From: CAYNHF01 sp964397045
GTDB taxonomy: Bacteria; Actinomycetota; Acidimicrobiia; Spongiisociales; UBA5794
Direction: 5' to 3'
DNA: 64,000 nt
Assembly (NCBI GenBank): GCA_964397045.1
Contig: CAYNHF010000021.1
Location: forward strand, 1-64,000
Each line of letters opens with the position of its first letter. Position 1 is the first letter of the stretch. A program made the position numbers and the translations under genes. The notes beneath the pieces were generated by a model. The model was given only the letters and a program-made list of their open reading frames with translations. It did not search any database and was not told the DNA's origin. Positions 8,672-17,831 of the stretch are shown here, in pieces.

Positions 8672-9325
8672 GTGACGTCACACGAGGACGGTGGCCGGTC
8701 GGAACTGAGCGCCGCCGAGCGCAATCGTCTGGAGCAAAGGGCGTCGGTCGCCGAATGGCTGACCATCGCGTGGAATGTGCTGGAGATGGCCGTGTCGATC
8801 GGCCTCGGGATCGCGGCCCGTTCGCTCGCCCTGGTGGCGTTTGGGTTCGATTCGATGATCGAAGTGTTTGCATCGCTTGTAGTGATCTGGCATCTGCGCC
8901 ATCCGGATCGTGCCGCCGGTCGCATCGTCGCTCGGGCATTGCGGCTCGTGGCTCTTGCGTTCTTCGCCCTGTCGCTCTCGCTGGGGGTTGCAGCCGTCTT
9001 TGCGCTCGCAGCAGGCCACGTGCCGGAGGAGTCGCCGCTGGGCATCGCGTACCTGTCGCTGACCGTGGTCGTCATGCTGGGTCTCGCCTTCTCTAAGCGA
9101 CGTCTGGGGCATCTGCTCGGGTCCCGTCCACTGCTCGCAGAGTCGGGGATGTCATTCCTCGATGCCGTGTTGGCGGCGTCCGTGTTATTGGGTCTCGCAG
9201 TCAACGCGGTGTTCGGGTGGTGGTGGGCGGACGCGCTTGCGGCTCTCCTGATCGCGATTGCCGCGCTCAACGAGGGGTTCGAGAACTGGAGGGAAGCCGG
9301 GGAGCTGGCCAACCCCGAAGCCTGA
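8672..9325 (+). CDS. Cation efflux (CDF-like) membrane protein, short form
   Basis: About 217 residues with five or six predicted membrane helices, resembling the transmembrane domain of cation diffusion facilitators. The helix-2 region reads AFGFDSMIEVFAS and the helix-5 region ESGMSFLDAVLAA, where metal ligands sit in the family, although the classical HxxxD pairs are incomplete. The cytoplasmic C-terminal metal-binding domain is missing, so transport of Zn, Fe or Mn is uncertain. GTG 8672 is preferred because residues upstream from ATG 8639 look non-coding; neither start has a good ribosome site. Confidence 0.7.
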   Translation: MTSHEDGGRSELSAAERNRLEQRASVAEWLTIAWNVLEMAVSIGLGIAARSLALVAFGFDSMIEVFASLVVIWHLRHPDRAAGRIVARALRLVALAFFALSLSLGVAAVFALAAGHVPEESPLGIAYLSLTVVVMLGLAFSKRRLGHLLGSRPLLAESGMSFLDAVLAASVLLGLAVNAVFGWWWADALAALLIAIAALNEGFENWREAGELANPEA

Positions 9326-9386
9326 GCTTCGTCGCGGACGCACGCGCTCGCGGTCTCGCCCGCGGGCCAGATGAGCACCGACGAGG

Positions 9387-10190
9387 TCAGCTCACCCGGA
9401 ACTCGAGGAGCAGGACCCCGCTGTCTTCGAACTCGACTTCGAAGATGCCGGGGATGTCTGCGGCGAAGCGAACCGAATCGGTTTCGTCGGCGTCGAGTTC
9501 GAGGAAGAGGTCGTAGCCGTGGACGTGAACCAGGTCCGCGATATCGCTGTGCACGGTGATTTCCACCGTGTCTCCGACGGAGACCGCCGGGCGCCCCTCG
9601 ACGCCGGACACCGTACCGTCCATGTACAGGACCGAGATGGTGGTGTCTGCTGCATCGACCTCGCCGGCGACCGTGAAGGTCGTCGTCGCCATGATCAACC
9701 CGCCATCGAGTGAGTAGTCGGCGTGGTCGTTGCGCGACAGCGTGACCATCGCCTGGTGTTCACCGGCCTCCAACTCTGCAACGTGTACCACGGGTTCGTA
9801 ACTCATGGAGACGAGCTGCCCGTCGACGTAGACGTGGGTGTGGCCCTCGCCCGGGACGTGGTCCGTCTTCGCGGGATTGCTGAAGGAGAATCCGGTGACC
9901 TCAGCAGCAATATCCCAGCCGGAAGCAGCGTCTCCCGTGACGGCGACCCGAACTGTCGGAGTCTCGGGACCGTCCCAGGGGATTGCATCGGGCGAATCGC
10001 CGTGTTCGTGCTCGCCCTCCGCCACCTCCGTGTCGTCTTCAACGTTCATGGCTGCCGTGTCTTCTGAGGCCGCGGCGGTGGTCGCGGTCGTGCTGGGTTC
10101 GGCGGCATCGCTCACGCCCCCGCAGGCGGCTATGACGAGGCAGGCGGCAGGTGCCAGGCCAAGCCGTCTCAGCGTCCGTGAGGTCTTCAT
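9387..10190 (-). CDS. Secreted lipoprotein with a His-rich linker and a cupredoxin-like C-terminus
   Basis: About 267 residues. The signal peptide starts MKTSRTLRRLG and ends in a lipobox (VIAAC), so the mature protein should be lipid-anchored outside the membrane. A low-complexity Thr/Ala segment and an acidic/His patch (GEHEHGD) follow. The middle contains several His residues (GHTHVYVDG), and the end (VHVHGYDLFLELDADE, then FEVEFEDSG) looks like a cupredoxin-type beta sandwich. Binding of copper or another metal is plausible, but a complete ligand set is not proven. ATG 10190 is chosen because it begins a canonical signal peptide; frame upstream is Arg/Pro-rich and unlikely. Confidence 0.7.
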   Translation of the reverse strand: MKTSRTLRRLGLAPAACLVIAACGGVSDAAEPSTTATTAAASEDTAAMNVEDDTEVAEGEHEHGDSPDAIPWDGPETPTVRVAVTGDAASGWDIAAEVTGFSFSNPAKTDHVPGEGHTHVYVDGQLVSMSYEPVVHVAELEAGEHQAMVTLSRNDHADYSLDGGLIMATTTFTVAGEVDAADTTISVLYMDGTVSGVEGRPAVSVGDTVEITVHSDIADLVHVHGYDLFLELDADETDSVRFAADIPGIFEVEFEDSGVLLLEFRVS

Positions 10191-10329
10191 GCGGTCGACT
10201 TTCTCGTGACGTGACGGGTTCCTGGCACCAGGTTGGCGTCTCCCCATGAGTGTTGCGTGAGCGGGCGAGGAACCACGCATGAGACCCTAGGGCCTGTCCC
10301 GGAGTATCCAGGCCGGCAACCTCCAGTTG

Positions 10330-11583
10330 TCAGCCCTGCCGCGAGTCGCCTTCGATGTCGCCGTTAGACGAGTGTCCCTGGTCTGGACCCGCGGTTCTCA
10401 CGGCGTCGAGGAACGCAAGAACACCTGTGATGAGGTGGACGGTGCGTTCCGAGTAGAACATGTCGAAAGCGTGGAGCGCCCCAGGGAACTCCAGGTAGAC
10501 GACGGGGGACCGCGAGGTGGCTTCGAGCGCTGCTACGAACGCCCTGGCTTCTTCCACCGGCGCGAGGGTGTCACGATCTCCCTGTACGACCATGAAAGGC
10601 GGCATGTCGGGATGGACCTGATCGATCGGCGAGGCGTCCCGGTAGCGATCCGGAGCATCCGCCATGAAGTCCTGCATCACGATGGGTTCGAGCAGCATGG
10701 TGATGAAGCCGTCGTACTGGACTCCCAGCCGATTGGTGAAGTCGTAGATCCCATAGAGTGGAACTGCCGCCTGCACCGCGGTATCTGCGGTCTCGAACCC
10801 CGGTTGATAGCGCGGCTCGTTCGGGGTGAGTCCCACCAGCGCGGCGATGTGTCCGCCTGCAGAACCTCCCGATACCGCCACGAAGGTGGAGTCGGCTCCA
10901 TAATCTGCGCCTTGCTCCCTGACCCATGCGATCGCCGCCTTGGCGTCCACGAGAAAGTCGGGAAACGATGCCCCGGGGCTGAGGCGGTAGTTGGCAGACA
11001 CCGCCATCCATCCGTTGGCGGCGAGCTGGTTGAGCATGGGCAACGCCTGTTCGCGTTTGTCACCGACCGTCCAGGCTCCCCCGTGGAAGTACACCAGCAC
11101 CGGGAGGCTGCCGGTCTGCCCACGGGGTCGATAGATGTCCAGCTTCAGTACCTTTCCGGCGACTCGCCGGAACTCGATGTCGCGGATGCGCTCTACATCC
11201 CTGCGGCGCACCCAGAAGGGGAAGACCAGGCGCTTGGTGGAAACCCGGCTGGTGGGGGTGGGCAAGCCCGCCGCGACGAGGCCGCTTGCCACGACACCGG
11301 CAGCGCCCCGGCTCCGGAGCCACAACGCAGCCCTTCCGACCCACCCGACCAGAAGCAAGCCCAGGCCGATCCATCCCAATGCCCCATCCAGTGCGCCCCA
11401 CCAGATCAGCAGCGCTGCGATACCGAGCTGGACGATCACGGTGTAGATCGCCAGTTCGATCGTGAGCCAGCCGGCGAAGAAGCTCGGGAACGCCAGCCAT
11501 TGGCGCCGAATCGGCCAGATCGCATTCGCGGCGGATGCCGCCGAGAGGAGACCGAGGAGGAGAAGAAGGATGGCTGGGATCAC
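10330..11583 (-). CDS. Membrane-anchored alpha/beta hydrolase (esterase/lipase)
   Basis: A 417-residue protein with three N-terminal membrane helices (about 1-20, 35-62, 68-90), then an alpha/beta-hydrolase domain of the hormone-sensitive-lipase/BD-FAE type. The oxyanion motif is HGGAW (167-171), the nucleophile is Ser241 in SGGSAGG, an acid lies in QGDRDTLAP and the His in GALHAFD. The fusion of membrane helices to an esterase resembles actinobacterial LipN/acetylesterase-like proteins. The GTG start has GAAGGG about eight bases upstream. The substrate is unknown; short-chain acyl esters are likely for the family. Confidence 0.82.
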   Translation of the reverse strand: MIPAILLLLLGLLSAASAANAIWPIRRQWLAFPSFFAGWLTIELAIYTVIVQLGIAALLIWWGALDGALGWIGLGLLLVGWVGRAALWLRSRGAAGVVASGLVAAGLPTPTSRVSTKRLVFPFWVRRRDVERIRDIEFRRVAGKVLKLDIYRPRGQTGSLPVLVYFHGGAWTVGDKREQALPMLNQLAANGWMAVSANYRLSPGASFPDFLVDAKAAIAWVREQGADYGADSTFVAVSGGSAGGHIAALVGLTPNEPRYQPGFETADTAVQAAVPLYGIYDFTNRLGVQYDGFITMLLEPIVMQDFMADAPDRYRDASPIDQVHPDMPPFMVVQGDRDTLAPVEEARAFVAALEATSRSPVVYLEFPGALHAFDMFYSERTVHLITGVLAFLDAVRTAGPDQGHSSNGDIEGDSRQG

Positions 11584-11743
11584 GAGTGCGCCCTTCGGCC
11601 CTCGACTCGACTTCCGGTCGCGACGGTCCGGAAGCCGGAAACGCGGACCCTAGCGGTCGGGAGGACACGCGCTGAATCGGTGAGGCGCCTGGTCCGGCGG
11701 ATGGGTTCTCTTCGGTGTGCAGGCTTCTCCACCGCAGGCTCCG

Positions 11744-12238
11744 CTACGTGCCTGCGGGTTCCGCGCCTGTGATCTCGCCCGGGTTGGAGGCTGCCTCGCG
11801 GCCAGAAGAGATAACCCGAGGGTTGTCCTTGAACTTGATCGTGCGGTGGCTGTTGTCGCAGAACGGCTGGTTCTGGCTGGCGCCACACCGACAGAGGGTC
11901 ATCCGGCCTGCCTCGTCGAAGACTTCTCCGGAGGAGGTTTCCACTCGTACCCTGCCGCGGACGAAGAGTGGGCCGTTGGCGCGGGGAACAATCACCGGCA
12001 CCTCGGGGAATGCCTCTGCAGGGCCACCGTCGAGACGCTCGTAGCTCAAGGCGCCGCTCGGGCAGAGCTGGATCGCTCCGGCGACGGCGTCTGCGTCCGC
12101 GGCATTGACGTCGATCCAGGGCCGAGCAGACGTATCGAACACCTCGGGCAGGGCCCGCAGGCACTTGCCTCCATGGATGCAACGGGTCGAGTTCCACGAC
12201 ACCCGGACGGAGTCGTTCTCGTAGGTGCGTTTGGTCAC
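11744..12238 (-). CDS. Ferredoxin (Fer4_19-type) plus CDGSH iron-sulfur domain fusion
   Basis: A 164-residue protein with two metal-binding modules. The N-terminal half has C20, C26 and C59 in the pattern TRCIHGGKC...LCPSGAL of the Fer4_19 divergent ferredoxin domain. The C-terminal half has the CDGSH signature CRCGASQNQPFCDNSH (C116, C118, C127, H131), the 3Cys-1His ligand set of a 2Fe-2S cluster. GTG 12238 is the start because AAGGGGGAG lies six bases before it; an in-frame ATG at 12268 lies upstream of that site. The role is probably electron transfer or redox sensing. Neighbours (esterase, ilvC) do not explain it. Confidence 0.85.
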   Translation of the reverse strand: MTKRTYENDSVRVSWNSTRCIHGGKCLRALPEVFDTSARPWIDVNAADADAVAGAIQLCPSGALSYERLDGGPAEAFPEVPVIVPRANGPLFVRGRVRVETSSGEVFDEAGRMTLCRCGASQNQPFCDNSHRTIKFKDNPRVISSGREAASNPGEITGAEPAGT

Positions 12239-12326
12239 CGATTCTCCCCCTTCACCCTGTTTCTTCATCGGCAGACGATCGACTCTAGAAGCATCCCGGA
12301 CTGGCCTTCGACGGTGGTCGGACTTC

Positions 12327-13337
12327 TCAGGCCTTCGGTGGCTTGCGCGGGGTGAGAAACGGCATCATCTCACGGAGTTCGGTGCCTACCACCTCGACCT
12401 GCTGGTCCTGTTCTGCGGCCCGAGTCGCCAGGAGATGCGTTGCGCCGGCGCGACTTTCGGCCAGCCACTCCCTGGCGAACTCTCCGTTCTGAATCTCGGC
12501 GAGCGCCTGGCGCATCGCGGCGCGTGTGTCTTCGGTCACGATGCGAGGACCCCGTGTGTAGTCGCCGTACTCGGCGGTGTCCGAGATGGAATAGCGCATC
12601 CAGGACAGCCCGCCTTCGTACATCAGGTCAACGATCAGCTTCAGCTCGTGGAGCGTCTCGAAATAGGCGGACTCCGGTTGATACCCGGCATCCACCAGTA
12701 CGCCGAATGCGGATTTCACCAGTTCGGACACGCCACCGCACAGGATTACCTGCTCTCCGAAGAGGTCCGTCTCCGTCTCTTCTTGAAAGGTCGTCTCCAG
12801 CACGCCTGCCCTGCCCCCTCCGATCCCCCATGCGTAGGAGAGCCCGAGCGCCTTGGCATTCCCGCTGGCATCTTGATGGACCGCAAGGAGGCTCGGCACG
12901 CCGGATCCCTCTGTGTACGTACGCCGTACTAGGTGCCCTGGACCCTTTGGGGCCACCATGACGACGTCGACTCCTTCCGGAGCCTCGATTTCGCCGAAGT
13001 GGACGTTGAAGCCGTGAGCGAAGAACAATGCATCGCCGGGCTCGAGGTGGGGGGCGATGTCACGGTGGTACAGATCCGCCATCAGCTGGTCTGGAACGAG
13101 CATCATCACCACGTCTGCATACTCTGCCGCTTCGGCGGGCGTCATGACCCTGAGCCCGGCTTCCTCCGCCTCCTGGCGACTCGAAGACCCCTCGCGCAAG
13201 CCGACCACGACAGGAACACCTGAGTCGAAGAGATTCAGCGAGTGGGCATGTCCCTGGCTGCCGTAGCCGATGATCGCCACCTTGCGCCCGGAAATGAGTG
13301 TCGGGTCGGCGTCGCGGTCGTAGTAGATCTGGGCCAT
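12327..13337 (-). CDS. ilvC: Ketol-acid reductoisomerase
   Basis: Second enzyme of valine/isoleucine synthesis: alkyl migration and NADPH reduction of acetolactate. The 336 residues are the class I (short) length. The Rossmann motif is GYGSQGHA near the N-terminus, and KGPGHLVRR and the acidic metal-binding helices are present. ATG 13337 begins MAQIYYDRDAD and has AGGGGGAA just upstream. The frame stays open about 60 codons further upstream, but that stretch looks like leader DNA. ilvB and ilvN are not adjacent, so ilvC is a single transcription unit here. Confidence 0.96.
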   Translation of the reverse strand: MAQIYYDRDADPTLISGRKVAIIGYGSQGHAHSLNLFDSGVPVVVGLREGSSSRQEAEEAGLRVMTPAEAAEYADVVMMLVPDQLMADLYHRDIAPHLEPGDALFFAHGFNVHFGEIEAPEGVDVVMVAPKGPGHLVRRTYTEGSGVPSLLAVHQDASGNAKALGLSYAWGIGGGRAGVLETTFQEETETDLFGEQVILCGGVSELVKSAFGVLVDAGYQPESAYFETLHELKLIVDLMYEGGLSWMRYSISDTAEYGDYTRGPRIVTEDTRAAMRQALAEIQNGEFAREWLAESRAGATHLLATRAAEQDQQVEVVGTELREMMPFLTPRKPPKA

Positions 13338-13386
13338 GGGGTTCCCCCTGTGCAGGATGGTGGGCTGCTCTGAGCCAGTGACGATA

Positions 13387-13407
13387 CCCCGGGGACGGAC
13401 CCCGGGC
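13387..13407 (-). promoter_or_regulatory. GC-rich hairpin in the ilvC leader
   Basis: CCCGGGG (13388-13394) and CCCCGGG (13400-13406) form a strong 7-bp stem with a 5-6 nt loop about 50 bases upstream of ilvC. I saw no Leu/Val/Ile-rich leader peptide nearby, so a regulatory role is only possible. Confidence 0.25.
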
Positions 13408-13540
13408 GCCACGACAGATTCGATGTGTTGCTGCGGTGCCTGCTTCGCCTCGGTCGGATGTGGGCTATCGAAACGACCCTCGCCTTCCCTAACCTGGCCG
13501 CCGTTCGTATTCACACCACCCCGAAGGGCCAGTTGGGAGG

Positions 13541-15742
13541 GTGATCGCCCTGCAACTCAAACGAGACCTCGGTCTCTACGCCTTGTTCACCATCAGCCTG
13601 GGTGCGATGGTGGGCAGTGGCATCTACGTGCTTCCCGGGTTCGCGTACGCGGTGGCCGGGCCTGCCGTAATCCTCGCCTACCTACTGGCCGGGATCGTCG
13701 TGTTGCCTGCAGCTCTGTCGCAGTCGGAAATGGCCACAGCGATGCCCCAGGCCGGTGGTGCCTATTTGTACATCGATCGAGCGATGGGTCCTCTCGTGGG
13801 AACGGTGGCGGGGATCGGAGTGTGGTTCTCGCTCGTCTTCAAGGCGGGGTTCGCTCTGGCTGGGTTGGGGGCATACCTGCACCTGGTATTCACCGGCGCT
13901 CCACTCAAGCTGGTTGCTCTGGCCATTGCCGCGGTCCTCGTGGTACTCAACGCCATTGGTGTGAAGGTGGCCGGTCGGTTCCAGGCGGTGGCGGTGACGG
14001 TTGTGGTCGGGGCTCTGGCGCTGTTCGTGCTCATCGGACTGGGTTCCGGAGCGATGGATTCCGCCCACCTCACACCGTTCGCTCCGGAGGGTATGAGCGG
14101 TCTGCTGGCGGCAACAGGGTTGGTATTCGTCTCATACGCAGGAGTGACCAAGGTCGCGAGCGTCGCCGAGGAAGTCAAGCGGCCGGGCCGAACGATTCCG
14201 CGGGCCATCCTGACCAGCGTCCTTCTGATGCTGGTGCTGTACCCCGCCATCGTCTTCGTGATCGTCGGGGTGACCCCGCCGGCGGAACTCTTCAAGGACG
14301 AAACCCCGGTCAGCACCGCGGCGGGGTTCTTCATGGGTGATGTCGGCGTCTTCGTGGTGGGCGTGACCGCGATCGTCGCGCTCACCAGCATGGCCAATGC
14401 GGGAATCCTCACGGCCTCGAGGTATCCCTTTGCCATGGCGCGCAACGGGCTGGCACCTGCCGGTCTCGGGAAGGTCGGGTCCCGCGGCACCCCGGTCGGT
14501 GCTGTGATGCTCACCGGCGTCGTGCTCCTCGCGTTGATTGCCGTCTTTCCTCTGATCGAACTCGCCAAGCTGGCGTCGGCGTTTCAGTTGCTCGTCTTCT
14601 CGTTCATCAACCTCGCGGTGATCGCTTTCCGCGAAAGCAAAGTCGATTGGTACCGCCCCACGTTCAGGTCGCCGCTCTACCCATGGGTGCAGGTGGCCGG
14701 CATCGTGGCCGCCGTGCTCCTGCTGAGTCAGATGGGGGCAGTGCCGATCACCGGAGCACTCGTGATCATCTTCGGCGGTGTTCTCTGGTACCGGGTGTTT
14801 GGTCGATCCCGCGCTAGCCACGAGAGCGCGTCCCTCGATGCCCTGCGTGTCCGTGCCACAGAAAGGCTGGTGGTGGACACCGGCCGGGCGCTGGATTCGG
14901 CGGGGACCGGTCGGACTGTGGTGCCCGTACCGTCGACGATCAACGACCGCCGTCTCGAGGATCTGTTGCGCACCGCAGCGATGATTCGCGCCCCGAACGG
15001 TTCGATCGATCTCATAAGGGTTGATCGGGACGGCCCCGATACCGGCGTCGGGCGGGTCACCTCCCCGGCAGGTGAGGCGTTCGAGCGGCGTCTTGCCCCC
15101 ATCGTCGAGGTCACCGGGGTCGAACCGACGGTGCTCCACGTCACCGGCAGACATCGGAGAGTGGCGCTGGCGGAGCACATCGGGAGCACGGCAGGTGATC
15201 TGGTGCTCACCGAACTCGACGATCACAGACACGTCAGAGGTTTCGGGCCAGACATGGAATGGCTCGGTGACCGCGTGAGGTGCGATTTCGCATTTCTCGG
15301 ACATCGATACCTGGACGAGATCAACGATGTAGCCATCCTCGGCTCCGGCGGTCCGCTCGACCCGGTCAAGGTGATGTTGGCCCACCGCATTGCGGTGGGA
15401 GAGGGTGCTTCGATTCGCTTCGTTCACGTCCTCGGGGAGGAAGCTCCGGGAAGACAGGCAGCGGAACGCCGCGACTACCACCATCGGCTCGATGCCCTTC
15501 TCGACGTGGAGAGTGAGAGTCGAGTCTCGCGCAGCAACGATCTGGTGGCGGCGTTGAGTGCCGAATCGCGTTCTGCTGACCTCGTGATCGTGGGGGCGCT
15601 GCGGACCAGGTTCCGAGTACTCACCGACCTCGTCGACCGGCTCCAGGAAGAGGTGGACGCTCCGGTGCTCCTGGTACGTACTCATGAGCTGTCTTCGCAG
15701 CACTCGATGGCGGGACGTCTTGTCGAGAGGTTCGTGCGTTGA
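13541..15742 (+). CDS. APC-family amino acid permease fused to USP-like domains
   Basis: A 733-residue protein. Residues 1 to about 425 form an APC-superfamily transporter of about twelve helices, with the helix-1 motif GAMVGSGIYVLPG. Residues from about 440 to the end are soluble and contain two divergent universal-stress-protein-like halves; the last ends in SADLVIVGALRTR and DAPVLLVRTHE, typical of USP strand ends. Such permease-USP fusions are known in actinobacteria and probably let nucleotide or stress state modulate transport. The substrate is unknown. The GTG start sits directly against GGGAGG, an unusually short distance, so the true start may differ slightly. Confidence 0.82.
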   Translation: MIALQLKRDLGLYALFTISLGAMVGSGIYVLPGFAYAVAGPAVILAYLLAGIVVLPAALSQSEMATAMPQAGGAYLYIDRAMGPLVGTVAGIGVWFSLVFKAGFALAGLGAYLHLVFTGAPLKLVALAIAAVLVVLNAIGVKVAGRFQAVAVTVVVGALALFVLIGLGSGAMDSAHLTPFAPEGMSGLLAATGLVFVSYAGVTKVASVAEEVKRPGRTIPRAILTSVLLMLVLYPAIVFVIVGVTPPAELFKDETPVSTAAGFFMGDVGVFVVGVTAIVALTSMANAGILTASRYPFAMARNGLAPAGLGKVGSRGTPVGAVMLTGVVLLALIAVFPLIELAKLASAFQLLVFSFINLAVIAFRESKVDWYRPTFRSPLYPWVQVAGIVAAVLLLSQMGAVPITGALVIIFGGVLWYRVFGRSRASHESASLDALRVRATERLVVDTGRALDSAGTGRTVVPVPSTINDRRLEDLLRTAAMIRAPNGSIDLIRVDRDGPDTGVGRVTSPAGEAFERRLAPIVEVTGVEPTVLHVTGRHRRVALAEHIGSTAGDLVLTELDDHRHVRGFGPDMEWLGDRVRCDFAFLGHRYLDEINDVAILGSGGPLDPVKVMLAHRIAVGEGASIRFVHVLGEEAPGRQAAERRDYHHRLDALLDVESESRVSRSNDLVAALSAESRSADLVIVGALRTRFRVLTDLVDRLQEEVDAPVLLVRTHELSSQHSMAGRLVERFVR

Positions 15743-15846
15743 CGATGGTCGGTGGAGGAGCCGGTCGGTGTCAATCCGCGGCCAGACCCCTTCTATCTCG
15801 CTTGTCGCCGTGGTAGCTGTGTGGGCAGCACCTCGCGAGGAGCACC

Positions 15847-16722
15847 GTGCGCACTATCGGCTGGATTTTGGTTGCGGTGTGCCTTGCCGCGCTATGGGTC
15901 GCGGCGGACCCGATGTCGCCAAAGGCAAGTGCAGCTGAGTCGTACGTCTGCTGGATCGCGGCAGGGGCCGATGGGCCGGAGGTGACTTCGTCTGTGATCA
16001 GATGTCGCATTGCGGGGCGGCTGATTCGAGACTTCTCCCCGGAGCACCCTCCGCCGGTCGTTCTGCTCCCCGCCGTCGGAACCGACGCGGTGGGTGGCTG
16101 TTGGTATCGCCGAAGCTGGTGGAGCGGATGGTCCCTGGTGTCGCGATACCCGGATGGATCTGCCAGGTTGCGCTACGACCCGGACGGGGTGCCGGGAGGA
16201 CCGCTGGTGGCGGACGCTGTGCTCTCCGGGTGTCGCTCGGAACCTGCGGAGGCACCTCCAGACGTCGAGTACGCATGGCGGCTGCTGATGTCGATGCGGC
16301 TCGAGCCGTCGCGCATTGCTGCAGCACCCGCTCGGCCGGTCAGCGGACTCACCACCTTCCTCACGGTACGGCTGGTAGCTGCACAGACTGGCAGCCTGGT
16401 GTCGCCGGTCACCGGCCATCGCATCGAGGTGAGAGCCGTAGCCGAGGCGGTGGTCGTGGACTGGGGTGACGGATCACCCACCTCGCGTCACGATGCGTCC
16501 GACCCCGCCCTCGCCGCACCGCGGCCGGATACTGCCCTGGCTCATGTGTACGAGCGATCCGGCGCCACGGACATGGCCGTCCGGGTCGAGTGGCTGGCGA
16601 GGTGGCGGGTCGACCTGAGCCCCTGGGCACCCCTCCCCGTGGCCCCGATCACCACACGCGTGCCGGCAGACGTCGACCAGATCGTCGGGCGGCTCGTGAG
16701 AGCTCCGCTACGCGGGAGCTGA
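15847..16722 (+). CDS. Secreted protein with a PKD-like repeat, function unknown
   Basis: A 291-residue exported protein. It begins with a signal peptide (MRTIGWILVAVCLAALWVA) ending near ASAAES. A short motif, VVVDWGDGSPTSR, with a downstream ALAHVYERSG, matches the strand pair of PKD-type beta sandwiches. The Cys residues at SYVCWIA, VIRCR, GGCWY and SGCRSE may form disulfides outside the cell. GTG 15847 is supported by GAGGAG upstream. Related proteins often sit near pilus or secretion genes in actinobacteria, but no such genes are here. It converges on the DMT transporter gene with a four-base gap. Confidence 0.65.
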   Translation: MRTIGWILVAVCLAALWVAADPMSPKASAAESYVCWIAAGADGPEVTSSVIRCRIAGRLIRDFSPEHPPPVVLLPAVGTDAVGGCWYRRSWWSGWSLVSRYPDGSARLRYDPDGVPGGPLVADAVLSGCRSEPAEAPPDVEYAWRLLMSMRLEPSRIAAAPARPVSGLTTFLTVRLVAAQTGSLVSPVTGHRIEVRAVAEAVVVDWGDGSPTSRHDASDPALAAPRPDTALAHVYERSGATDMAVRVEWLARWRVDLSPWAPLPVAPITTRVPADVDQIVGRLVRAPLRGS

Positions 16723-16726
16723 ATCG

Positions 16727-17560
16727 TCAGGCGAGTGCAATCAGTGCAATCGCAACCGCGGCCAACGCTAGGCCGGCCAACCTCGCGGGAGTGAGGGGCT
16801 CCTTGAGGAAGATCCTTGCCAGCAGGACACTGAAGGCGGGAAACAGCGCACCTATCGCTGCTGCAATCGCCACCGTTCCGTCCGTTGCAGCAAAGAGGAA
16901 TGCAGCATTGCCGACGATGGCGAGTGTTGCCGCGCCCGCGATGGCGGGCAGCGCGGTACGGACCGGAATGAGGTGGCGCCCTGTGATCAGCGCGATCAGG
17001 GCGATGACGATGGCGCCCGACAGACGAGTGGTGATCAGCGGCCAGATGCCGGCATCGTCTCCCACCCGGCTGAGTGCGATCAGGAGCCCGCCGAATCCGG
17101 CTCCCGCCATGAGCCCGTATGCCAATCCGGACACGATCGTGCCGCTCGTTGAGACTCCGTCCGGACGCGAGAGGAGCCACAAGGCCCCCGCCGCGACCAG
17201 CAACCCGAAGCCGACCAGCACTCCCGGTTCGTCTCCGCGAAGCAACGAGAACAGAGCAGGGAACCCACCGGTACCGATTGCAGCGACCGGAACGACGATC
17301 CCGATCGGACTGGTCGCCATTCCTCGGTAGAGCGCCAGAATCGCCAGACCGCCCGAGACGCCGGCGACCGCACCCCAGGCGAAGTCGTTGCTGGTCGGTG
17401 ATCCGCCGATGACGGCGGATGCAATCAGGGCGACGAAGATGCCGATAGTTTGCGAGGCTGCAGACGCGGCGAATACCCGTCCCTGGCGGGATGCGAAACC
17501 GCCGAGAAAGTCGCCGGCGCCCCATGCCGCCGCCGCGATGAGGCTCAGCGTGATGACCAC
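16727..17560 (-). CDS. EamA/DMT-family transporter
   Basis: 277 residues forming ten predicted membrane helices in two EamA repeats (about 1-130 and 145-277). The second repeat ends with the typical segment LFPAFSVLLARIFLKEPL. The family exports amino acids or other small metabolites; the substrate is not predictable. The start is GTG 17560 with no Shine-Dalgarno. TACGCT (17572-17567 on the minus strand) stops exactly six bases before it, suggesting a leaderless mRNA. Confidence 0.8.
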   Translation of the reverse strand: MVITLSLIAAAAWGAGDFLGGFASRQGRVFAASAASQTIGIFVALIASAVIGGSPTSNDFAWGAVAGVSGGLAILALYRGMATSPIGIVVPVAAIGTGGFPALFSLLRGDEPGVLVGFGLLVAAGALWLLSRPDGVSTSGTIVSGLAYGLMAGAGFGGLLIALSRVGDDAGIWPLITTRLSGAIVIALIALITGRHLIPVRTALPAIAGAATLAIVGNAAFLFAATDGTVAIAAAIGALFPAFSVLLARIFLKEPLTPARLAGLALAAVAIALIALA

Positions 17561-17630
17561 GGATTCAGCGTAAAGGGTGGCGCGCCCGTCGAACCGGATC
17601 TGAGGAGGTCATCGGTTCGCGGCAGCGAAA

Positions 17631-17831
17631 TCAGGCGGTGAAGTCGTCTTCCTTCTTGGCGCCGTAGAACATCCGTCGGAGGCGTGCTTCAACTTCAGCC
17701 GCTTCCTCCTCCGAGAACTCGTATCCGCCGCTTGTCGACAGCCCCCGGATGCGATCCGTCATGGCGTCCGAGTAGGTGTCCGCCTCAGATTTCTGACGGG
17801 TAGCCTGCTTGTCTTTCTTGCGTCTGAACAT
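17631..17831 (-). CDS. Small charged protein of unknown function
   Basis: 66 residues, strongly basic at the start (MFRRKKDKQATRQK) and acidic/helical later (FSEEEAAEVEARLRRMF). No membrane segment and no recognised domain. It lies between the DMT transporter and the large DivIVA-like gene. Codon use looks coding. A partner of the DivIVA-like protein is possible only by position. Confidence 0.5.
   Translation of the reverse strand: MFRRKKDKQATRQKSEADTYSDAMTDRIRGLSTSGGYEFSEEEAAEVEARLRRMFYGAKKEDDFTA

Noticed and set aside
10327..11772. 481-codon open frame on the plus strand
   Set aside because: It is the antisense shadow of the esterase gene; the product is Arg/Asp/His-rich without domains, and the minus strand encodes a clear hydrolase.
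14132..15703. 523-codon open frame on the minus strand
   Set aside because: Antisense to the APC-USP fusion; composition is typical of a high-GC shadow frame.
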